A stretch of 19,702 nucleotides of DNA, taken from contig JAEWJO010000716.1 of the NCBI GenBank assembly GCA_023386455.1, forward strand, positions 1-19,702, written 5' to 3'. Numbering within the stretch: the first letter of the stretch is position 1; each line of letters begins with the position of its first letter. The position numbers and the translations under genes are program-made. Source of the stretch: Pseudomonadota bacterium (GTDB lineage Bacteria > Myxococcota_A > Polyangia > Haliangiales > Haliangiaceae). Shown piece after piece: positions 14,442-19,702 of the stretch. The notes beneath the pieces were generated by a model. The model was not told the origin of the DNA and did no database searches. It saw nothing but the letters and a program-made list of their open reading frames with translations.

Positions 14442-15370
14442 TACTTCTCGTTCTTCTTCTTCTCGTCCTGCTTGTCCTTGGCCGTCGACGCGTTGTTCGG
14501 CGAGTCGACCGGCGGGGTCGCCTGGTCGTCGCGGTCGGCCTTGCCGTTGCCGTCGTGATCGTGGCGGTCCTTGTCAGGAGCGTTCGTCGTGCTCTGCGAC
14601 GGCGTCGTCGGGCTGTTCGACGGAGCGGTCGGCGCGATCCGGCTCGGCGCGCTCGGGTTGCCGTGGTGGACGTCGTCGCGGTTCTTGTCGCCGCTGGTGC
14701 GCGCCGACGGCGTCGGGTTCGCGTCCTCGACCGGCGTCTGTGCCGCCGGGTCCGGGCCGTGATCCGTGTCCTCGCGCAGGCCCTGCGGCGTCACCGTGTG
14801 ATCGGGACGTTCCGCCGGTGCCAGGCGCTGCGCCTGCGGTTCGCGGCGCATGTCGTTCGGCGTGCGCAGCGGCTGCTCGGGGTTCGCGGCCGGCGGCAGG
14901 CTCGACGGCGGGATCGGGTTCGACTGCTGCTGCGGATGCGGCTGCTCGGGCGCCGAGACCGGCGGCGGGTTCGCCATCGGCGCCGGCGCGCGCCCGCGGC
15001 TGCTGCGCTCGCGATCGCGGGCGTACGCGTCGCGATAGCGCGTCTGGTTGACGCGATAGTGCGCGTAGATCTGCGGGCGCTCGATCACCCGGATCTCGCT
15101 CGGGACCGCGACGAAGTCGACGCGCGCGAACCCACCTCGATAGTTGTTCGAGCGCAGCCACACGTTGTCGCGATACAGCCAGTACGAGCCGTCGGCGAAG
15201 AACAGCGGCTCGTCGGCATCCTCGACGACCTGAACGCCGGGGCTCACGGTCACGAGCGCCGGCGAGGTTACCGACACTGCGCCGGCATACTCGACGTCGC
15301 CCGTGCCGTGGCACGCGGCGAGCGATGTCGCCACGGCGAAGACACAAGCGGAAAGGCGGGTTCTCGTCAT
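14438..15370 (-). CDS. Lipoprotein with short globular domain and long disordered tail
   Basis: 310 residues. The lipobox is LAAC with Cys20. Residues 30-115 are globular and contain 'PLFFADGSYWLYRDNVWLRSNNYRGGF', an aromatic motif seen in small beta-rich envelope lipoproteins with a Y-x-W-Y-R signature. From about residue 125 to the end the chain is Pro, Asn, Asp, Ser and Gln rich and finally Lys/Glu rich ('DEKKKNEKY'), so it should be disordered and could reach across the periplasm or off the surface. A GGAGGA site seven bases before the ATG fixes the start. The gene is divergent from the M48 peptidase and convergent with the HTH gene. Function unknown. Confidence 0.8.
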   Translation of the reverse strand: MTRTRLSACVFAVATSLAACHGTGDVEYAGAVSVTSPALVTVSPGVQVVEDADEPLFFADGSYWLYRDNVWLRSNNYRGGFARVDFVAVPSEIRVIERPQIYAHYRVNQTRYRDAYARDRERSSRGRAPAPMANPPPVSAPEQPHPQQQSNPIPPSSLPPAANPEQPLRTPNDMRREPQAQRLAPAERPDHTVTPQGLREDTDHGPDPAAQTPVEDANPTPSARTSGDKNRDDVHHGNPSAPSRIAPTAPSNSPTTPSQSTTNAPDKDRHDHDGNGKADRDDQATPPVDSPNNASTAKDKQDEKKKNEKY

Positions 15371-15424
15371 AAGCTATCCTCCGCGAGTAGTTGCAGCATC
15401 ACGCGTGCCACGACGAGAAACTCG

Positions 15425-15430
15425 TACAAT
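15425..15430 (+). promoter_or_regulatory. -10 element TACAAT, leaderless start at 15438
   Basis: TACAAT followed by seven bases and GTG. No SD precedes the GTG. It also helps choose this start over upstream codons in the same frame, which lie inside the divergent lipoprotein gene. Confidence 0.6.
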
Positions 15431-15437
15431 CGAATCC

Positions 15438-16295
15438 GTGAGCGACGAGACGAAGAAGAAGCGAAAGCTTCGAATGCTACCGGGCCTCGCGATCGACGAG
15501 CTCCGGCATCCGTCGGACCAGCGCGCGACCGACGCGCTGAAGCGCGTGCCCGGGCTCGACAAGGTGCTCGCGAAGATCCTCGAGGTCGGGCTCGAGCGGA
15601 TCTTCTACGTCGAGAACGTCGCGTCGAACCTGCGCGTGACGCCGAAGATGTTCGGTCGGCTTCACAGGAGTCTCGTGTGGGCGACGAAGATCCTCGACGT
15701 CCCCGAGCCCGAGCTCTACGTGACCGTCGACCCGGTGCCGAACGCGTGGACGTACGGCCACACGAAGCCGTTCATCACGCTGACGAGCGGGCTCATCGAC
15801 ATGCTGAGCGACGAGGAGCTGTTCTTCGTGATCGGCCACGAGGTCGGTCACATCAAGGCGGGTCACGTGCTCTACGGCACGATGGCGCGCAACATCGCCG
15901 AGCTCGTCGCGTGGCTCGGTCAGGCGACGTTCGGCATCGGCTCGCTGCTCGGGCAAGGCCTCGTGATCGCGCTCCTCGAGTGGTATCGCTGCGCCGAGCT
16001 GACGAGCGACCGCGCCGCGCTCCTCTGCGTGCAGGACCTCGAGGCCGCGCGGTCGACCTTCATGAAGCTCGCGGGCGGGACGACGCGGCTCTCGGCCGAG
16101 ATGGATCGCGACGAGTTCCTCCGCCAGGTGCGCGAGTACGAGGACATCGATCGCTCGACGCTCGAGCGCGCGTACAAGATCCTGTTGACCATCGGCCGCA
16201 CGCATCCGTTCGCGATGCAGCGGGCGAAGGAGATCGAGACCTGGTTCGACACCGGGTATGCCGACGTCATGGCCCGCCGCCCCGAACCGGCATGA
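15438..16295 (+). CDS. M48-family zinc metallopeptidase
   Basis: 285 residues from GTG 15438. The zinc site is H134-E135-V-G-H138 ('FVIGHEVGHIKAGH') with a third ligand at E187 in 'YRCAELTSDRAAL', the usual M48 E-x-x-x-D-R arrangement. Between them lies a hydrophobic stretch (about 148-186, 'IAELVAWLGQATFGIGSLLGQGLVIALLEWY') that may associate with the membrane, as in HtpX and Ste24 relatives. No signal peptide is seen, so the active site is probably cytoplasmic or membrane-facing. M48 enzymes without further domains often act in envelope protein quality control; this role is inferred. The next gene starts 47 bases downstream on the same strand. Confidence 0.92.
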   Translation: MSDETKKKRKLRMLPGLAIDELRHPSDQRATDALKRVPGLDKVLAKILEVGLERIFYVENVASNLRVTPKMFGRLHRSLVWATKILDVPEPELYVTVDPVPNAWTYGHTKPFITLTSGLIDMLSDEELFFVIGHEVGHIKAGHVLYGTMARNIAELVAWLGQATFGIGSLLGQGLVIALLEWYRCAELTSDRAALLCVQDLEAARSTFMKLAGGTTRLSAEMDRDEFLRQVREYEDIDRSTLERAYKILLTIGRTHPFAMQRAKEIETWFDTGYADVMARRPEPA

Positions 16296-16342
16296 GTGGA
16301 TTGCGTAAAGGCCGTGGCCCGACGCTTGCTGCGTCTGGTCAC

Positions 16343-17944
16343 ATGAACCGACAAGGCGGCAACGGTCGAATCCTCGCGAACGACTCCGGATCGACGCGGT
16401 CGATCTGGATGGCCGAGAAAGTCGAGGACTTCGCTACGGAGATCCCGCACGACGCGCGCCCCGATGTCTGCGTCATCGGCGCTGGGATCGCCGGGCTCAG
16501 CGTCGCGCTCGCGCTCGTCCAGGACGGGTTCGACGTGCTCGTCCTCGATCAGGGGCCGATCGGTGGCGGCCAGACGGCTCGCTCGAGCGCGCACCTCTCG
16601 TCGGCGCTCGACGACTACTTCCACGTGCTCGAGCGACGGTTCGGGCGCGGCGGCTCGAGGCTGTGTGGCGAGAGCCACGCCGCGGCGATCGCGGAGATCG
16701 AGCGCAACATCCACACGTTCGCGATCGACTGCGACTTCCGCCGCGTCGACGGCTACCTGTTCGGCGGCAGCAGTCGCTTCAACGCGAAGGAGCGCGATGC
16801 CGCGCGACGCGCCGGCCTGCGCTGCGATGACGTCGGGCGCGCGACGCTGCCGTTCGACTCGGGCCCCGCGCTGCGCTTCGCCGATCAGGGCGAGCTCCAT
16901 CCGCTCGCGTACGTCCGCGGCATCGCGGATGCGGTCGTCGCCGGCGGCGGCAGGATCTGCACCGGCGTTCACGTCGCCGGCGTCGAGTCGGGCTCGCCCG
17001 TGAAGCTCACGCTCCAGGACGGGCGTACGCTGCGCGCGGGCGCGGTCGTCGACTGCACGCAGATGACGATCACGTCCATGATCGACATTCCGACGCGCGA
17101 GGCGGCCTACCGCACGTACTGCATCGCGTTCGCGATCGAGCGCGGCTACGTCCCGCATGGTCTCTACTGGGATACCGAGGACCCGTATCACTTCATCCGC
17201 GTCGCGAAGAGCGACGACGAGCACGAGATCCTGATCGTCGGCGGCGAGGATCACCGCGTCGGCCAGGGCGATCCCGAGGTTCACTTCCCGCGCCTCGAGG
17301 CGTGGGTGCGCGCGCGCTTCGACAAGGCGGGCGCCGCGGTCGCGCACTGGTCCGGACAGATCCAGGAGCCGCACGACGGCAACGCGTACATCGGCCCGCT
17401 GCCGCGACACGACAACGTCTACGTCGTCACCGGCGACTCGGGCCACGGCATCACCCACGGCGTGATCGCGGGTCTCATGATGCCATCGCTGATCCATCAG
17501 CGCGCGCATCCGTGGGAGCGCATCTACTCGCCGGGCCGGACGCGGTGGCACGCGCTCATGCCGATGGCGTCGGAGGCACTGAAGTCGAGCGCGCCCTACA
17601 CCGACTGGATGCGCGGCGGCGACGTCAGCTCGCCCGACGAGATCGTGCCCGGTCACGGCGCGACGATCCGGCGCGGCGCCCACGTGCTCGCGGTCTACAA
17701 GGACGAGCACGGTCAGTGTCACGCGAGCAACGCGAGGTGCACGCATCTCTCGGGTGTCGTGCGCTGGAACGAGGTCGAGAAGACGTGGGACTGCCCGTGT
17801 CACGGCTCGCGCTTCGACGCGTACGGTCGCGTGCTGAACGGTCCCGCGATCTCGGATCTCGAGGAGGGCCCCGACCTCGAGGCGCCGGCGCAGATTCCCG
17901 AGCCGATCCTCGGCGACGAAGCGTTCAGCGTGAAGCCGGCGTAG
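16343..17944 (+). CDS. FAD-dependent oxidoreductase with C-terminal Rieske domain
   Basis: 533 residues. Residues 40-80 form the FAD-binding Rossmann start (G46-x-G48-x-x-G51, 'CVIGAGIAGLSVALALVQDGFDVLVLDQG'), followed by the DAO-type signature 'GGGQTARSSAHLSSALDDYF'. The flavin domain runs to about residue 400 and closes with 'VYVVTGDSGHGITHGVIAGLM'. The last 110 residues are a Rieske [2Fe-2S] domain with ligands C466, H468 ('CTHLSG'), C484 and H487 ('CPCHGS'). The two cofactors in one chain imply internal electron transfer; the substrate is unknown. ATG 16292, overlapping the M48 stop as ATGA, is in frame, but its 17 codons are A/T-ending and unlike the rest, so 16343 is preferred. No SD was found at either. 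Confidence 0.9.
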   Translation: MNRQGGNGRILANDSGSTRSIWMAEKVEDFATEIPHDARPDVCVIGAGIAGLSVALALVQDGFDVLVLDQGPIGGGQTARSSAHLSSALDDYFHVLERRFGRGGSRLCGESHAAAIAEIERNIHTFAIDCDFRRVDGYLFGGSSRFNAKERDAARRAGLRCDDVGRATLPFDSGPALRFADQGELHPLAYVRGIADAVVAGGGRICTGVHVAGVESGSPVKLTLQDGRTLRAGAVVDCTQMTITSMIDIPTREAAYRTYCIAFAIERGYVPHGLYWDTEDPYHFIRVAKSDDEHEILIVGGEDHRVGQGDPEVHFPRLEAWVRARFDKAGAAVAHWSGQIQEPHDGNAYIGPLPRHDNVYVVTGDSGHGITHGVIAGLMMPSLIHQRAHPWERIYSPGRTRWHALMPMASEALKSSAPYTDWMRGGDVSSPDEIVPGHGATIRRGAHVLAVYKDEHGQCHASNARCTHLSGVVRWNEVEKTWDCPCHGSRFDAYGRVLNGPAISDLEEGPDLEAPAQIPEPILGDEAFSVKPA

Positions 17945-18121
17945 TCAGGTCTGGCGGCGACGTCTGGAGTGTTCGGCGTGCAGCCACACGCCGCCGCGGG
18001 CGATCACGACGACGCCGTGGATCCGTTGCCGGTGCAGTGCGCCGGTGCCGTCGAGGCCGAGCACGTGAAACGCGTGCTGGCGATCGAACGTCCAGTCGCC
18101 ATCGGAGTTCCGGATCCGCAC
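17945..18121 (-). CDS. Small hypothetical protein (58 residues)
   Basis: The minus frame from GTG 18121 to the TGA at 17945 has almost exclusively G/C third positions. It encodes a compact beta-like sequence ('DWTFDRQHAFHVLGLDGTGALHRQRI', then 'HGVVVIARGGVWLHAEH') with an Arg-rich tail. A TTG at 18166 is an alternative start that would follow a TAGAAT hexamer (18178-18183, minus strand) by 11 bases, but the added codons lack the G/C bias. The opposite-strand reading frame here is open too, though less coherent. It lies just downstream of a same-strand lipoprotein gene and ends directly against the FAD-Rieske stop. Function unknown. Confidence 0.5.
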   Translation of the reverse strand: MRIRNSDGDWTFDRQHAFHVLGLDGTGALHRQRIHGVVVIARGGVWLHAEHSRRRRQT

Positions 18122-18180
18122 GCGTGCAGCTTGCCGTGTTTCGGCGGCGCAGGCTCGTGATCGCAATACTGACGACGATT

Positions 18181-18825
18181 CTAGTCGGCCGTCGCGGCCG
18201 ACAGATCGAGCTCGAGCGCGGTCATCTCGAGGAGGCCGGCCCAGCTCCACAGCTCGCCGCTCGCGTGCAGGTCGATCGACGCGTCGATGTGATCGCCGCC
18301 ACCGGTGATCATGAAATCGACGAGGACGGGCGGCAGGTGCTGCGTGCCGAGCGGCGTGCGGTTGCCGTTGATCTGGATCTGCCAGTCGAGATCGAGCGAC
18401 AGCGACAGCTGTCCGGTCGCGTCGTCATCGCTCGTCCACACGAGCTCGCCGGTCACGGACTTCGGCAGCTTCACGCGAACACCGGTCAGCTGAGCCGGCT
18501 TCCCGAACACGGACTCGGGAACGTCGATCGGCGCCACGGCGACGTCGAACGCGCGGAGGTCTAGGTTGCCGAGCGGGTTGACCGCGCCGAGCACCTCGCC
18601 ATTCTCGATCGTGATCGGCGTCTGGCCCTCGACCCAGCCATCGTGGGTCCAGCGTCGGGCCGTGATCGTCCCGGTGCTGCCGGCCGAGCCGACGAGCAGC
18701 GTCGTGGGCCCGTCCGACATGCGGTCACGGACCGAATCGAACTGCTCCACACCCGACGGCGCGCCCGACGTACAGGCACTCGCCGCCACACCCGCGAACA
18801 CAACAAAAGCCAAGGTCGTACGCAT
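18181..18825 (-). CDS. Predicted lipoprotein of unknown function
   Basis: 214 residues. Signal 'MRTTLAFVVFAGVAASACTSG' with lipidation at Cys18. The rest is regular beta-strand pattern ('TTLLVGSAGSTGTITARRW', 'GQLSLSLDLDWQIQINGN', 'GDHIDASIDLHASGELWSWAG') with almost no basic residues, suggesting a beta-sandwich or barrel on the membrane surface. No cysteine other than the lipid one. No SD is seen before the ATG; a 12-bp palindrome starts seven bases upstream. I do not recognise the family. Confidence 0.75.
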   Translation of the reverse strand: MRTTLAFVVFAGVAASACTSGAPSGVEQFDSVRDRMSDGPTTLLVGSAGSTGTITARRWTHDGWVEGQTPITIENGEVLGAVNPLGNLDLRAFDVAVAPIDVPESVFGKPAQLTGVRVKLPKSVTGELVWTSDDDATGQLSLSLDLDWQIQINGNRTPLGTQHLPPVLVDFMITGGGDHIDASIDLHASGELWSWAGLLEMTALELDLSAATAD

Positions 18826-18831
18826 AGTGAC

Positions 18832-18843
18832 GCAACGCGTTGC
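18832..18843. promoter_or_regulatory. 12-bp perfect palindrome GCAACGCGTTGC
   Basis: It lies 7-18 bases before the ATG of the minus-strand lipoprotein, where a bound protein would block transcription start or early elongation. Palindromes of this length occur by chance a few times in a window of this size, so the placement is the only argument. Confidence 0.3.
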
Positions 18844-18933
18844 ACGAAGTGCGCCAGTGGTTCGACCATCTTGATTTCACATAAGGTTCGCGCAATTGAA
18901 TGCCATGACTGGCACGTTTCGGCGCGCCAGGTT

Positions 18934-18954
18934 GTCCGGATCTGGCTTCCGGAC
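18934..18954. terminator. Hairpin after the 19354-18974 lipoprotein gene
   Basis: GTCCGGA and TCCGGAC form a perfect 7-bp stem with a seven-base loop, 20 bases beyond the stop of the minus-strand gene. A second short inverted repeat (CGCTGA-c-TCAGCG, 18959-18971) lies between it and the stop. No U-tract follows on the minus strand, so termination is tentative. Confidence 0.45.
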
Positions 18955-18973
18955 TAGCCGCTGACTCAGCGCG

Positions 18974-19354
18974 TCAGGGCTGTGAGAAGTCGAGAGGATC
19001 GCGCGCCGGGAGGCGAAGGTCGGGCTTCCTGGCGGGCTTGCCCTTCGACGCACCTTCACGCGGTGGCGCGGCGGCGGGCTCGGCGGAGCCGTCGGCCGGC
19101 GGGGCGTCGTCGAGCCGGTCGAGCACGTCGCCGGGGACGCTCTCCTTCACGTTGACCGGCTTCTTCTCGACCTCTTCCTTCTTCTCCGGCCGGCGAGACG
19201 CGGCGTCCGGATCGGCCAGCGTCATCGCGGCGGCCGCGCCGGCAGCGAGCCCGGCGGCCGCGGCCGGATTGGGCTGCGGCACGTTCGCGAGCACGGGCTT
19301 GTCGGGAGCTGCCCCGCACGCCGCCACGAGCATCACGAACGCGATCGACCTCAT
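18974..19354 (-). CDS. Small low-complexity lipoprotein
   Basis: 126 residues. Signal 'MRSIAFVMLVAACGAAP' with Cys13 in a VAAC lipobox. The mature part is almost wholly low complexity: Ala/Gly-rich, then Lys/Glu-rich ('RRPEKKEEVEKKPVNVKES'), then Ala/Pro-rich, ending 'LPARDPLDFSQP'. It should be disordered and may be a short tethered spacer or charge-bearing surface peptide. The start is supported by a TAGCAT hexamer six bases upstream (leaderless type). It is divergent from the quinone oxidoreductase gene with 26 bases between start codons. Confidence 0.7.
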   Translation of the reverse strand: MRSIAFVMLVAACGAAPDKPVLANVPQPNPAAAAGLAAGAAAAMTLADPDAASRRPEKKEEVEKKPVNVKESVPGDVLDRLDDAPPADGSAEPAAAPPREGASKGKPARKPDLRLPARDPLDFSQP

Positions 19355-19360
19355 GCACGG

Positions 19361-19366
19361 ATGCTA
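19361..19366 (-). promoter_or_regulatory. -10 element TAGCAT, overlapping a plus-strand -10 candidate
   Basis: On the minus strand TAGCAT is followed by six bases and the ATG at 19354. On the plus strand TACACC (19365-19370), ten bases before ATG 19381, overlaps it by two bases. The two promoters would compete for the same DNA. Confidence 0.45.
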
Positions 19367-19380
19367 CACCTCGCCTCGTC

Positions 19381-19702
19381 ATGCGTGCCATCGCGATCGC
19401 GAAGCCGGGCGGGCCCGAGGTGTTGACGCTCGTCGAGAGACCGGACCCCGAGCCGTCGCGCGGCGAGGTTCGCGTTCGCATTCACGCGACGGCCGTCAAC
19501 CGCGCGGATCTGCTGCAACGCATGGGCGCGTATCCAGCGCCCGCGGATTCGCCACCCGACATCCCGGGCCTCGAGATCGCCGGCGAGGTCGACGCGCTCG
19601 GTCCCGGCGTCGAGCGGCTGAAGAAGGGTGATCGCGTGTTCGGGCTCGTCGGCGGTGGCGGGTATGCCGAGGCCGTCGTCAGCCACGAGCGCGCGCTCGC
19701 GA
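19381..19702 (+). CDS. NAD(P)H-quinone oxidoreductase (PIG3/zeta-crystallin type), 3' end cut
   Basis: 107 codons from ATG 19381 to the window edge, with no stop. The sequence starts 'MRAIAIAKPGGPEVLTLVERPDPEP' and continues 'VRIHATAVNRADLLQRMGAYP', 'PPDIPGLEIAGEVDALGPGV' and 'GDRVFGLVGGGGYAEAVV', the N-terminal catalytic (GroES-like) domain of the medium-chain reductase superfamily. The NRADLLQR-G-YP signature favours the PIG3/TP53I3 subgroup, which reduces quinones with NADPH and has no zinc. The Rossmann domain lies beyond the window. No SD is present; the possible -10 (TACACC) is ten bases upstream. Confidence 0.92.
   Translation, partial: MRAIAIAKPGGPEVLTLVERPDPEPSRGEVRVRIHATAVNRADLLQRMGAYPAPADSPPDIPGLEIAGEVDALGPGVERLKKGDRVFGLVGGGGYAEAVVSHERALA

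Noticed and set aside
14336..16342. Long N-terminal extension of the FAD-Rieske frame
   Set aside because: It runs through three other genes in the wrong frame with Arg-rich content; the real protein begins at or near 16343.
17969..18160. Plus-strand 63-residue frame downstream of the FAD-Rieske gene
   Set aside because: It has a fair G/C third-position bias, but the overlapping minus frame is more coherent. Not fully excluded.
18901..18914. TGCCA-tgac-TGGCA inverted repeat as an operator
   Set aside because: Short arms, expected by chance in this much sequence, and not placed at a gene start.

Overview
The window is a gene-dense, very GC-rich stretch of bacterial chromosome. Third codon positions are almost always G or C, and long antisense shadow ORFs are common. 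It carries many lipoproteins with L-A-A-C type lipoboxes, short intergenic gaps and mixed strand use. This gene mix (TonB-like transducer, RND efflux, lipoproteins with low-complexity tails, surface and secreted zinc peptidases, a single-domain receiver) suggests a Gram-negative bacterium, most plausibly of the Myxococcota / former Deltaproteobacteria. That placement is inferred from style and was not tested by phylogeny. I see no rRNA, tRNA, CRISPR array, insertion sequence or phage gene.

Layout. 1-500 (-): 5' part of a TonB-like protein with a tandem hexamer repeat. 678-5047 (+): two-gene RND efflux operon (pump, then periplasmic adaptor) ending in a hairpin. 5104-5724 (-): an SRAP/YedK-fold protein whose four catalytic positions all look substituted. 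5786-7148 (+): a small zinc-ribbon protein, a short NeuB-like TIM barrel lacking both metal-binding histidines, and a small Cys-rich membrane protein. 7207-8889 (+): a membrane-anchored BON-SRPBCC fusion and a Mug-type DNA glycosylase. 8969-9649 (-): lipoprotein. 9771-11404 (+): receiver-only response regulator, small unknown protein, gluzincin-type metallopeptidase. 11401-13974 (-): M14 carboxypeptidase-like lipoprotein and a single-span membrane protein. 14058-14441 (+): ParB/KorB-like HTH protein. 14438-15370 (-): low-complexity lipoprotein. 15438-17944 (+): M48 peptidase and FAD-Rieske oxidoreductase. 17945-19354 (-): small unknown protein and two lipoproteins. 19381-end (+): quinone oxidoreductase of the PIG3/zeta-crystallin type, cut by the window end.

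This is mainly a housekeeping and cell-envelope neighbourhood, not one dedicated pathway. The only clear operon is the efflux pair; most other genes appear to have their own promoters. Six genes have a TANNNT hexamer 6-7 nt before the start codon, the spacing expected of leaderless transcripts, while others have clear Shine-Dalgarno (SD) sequences. The observations most worth following are the two neighbouring probable pseudoenzymes (SRAP-like and NeuB-like), the leaderless promoter pattern, and an 18-bp perfect palindrome that buries the SD of the BON-SRPBCC gene.
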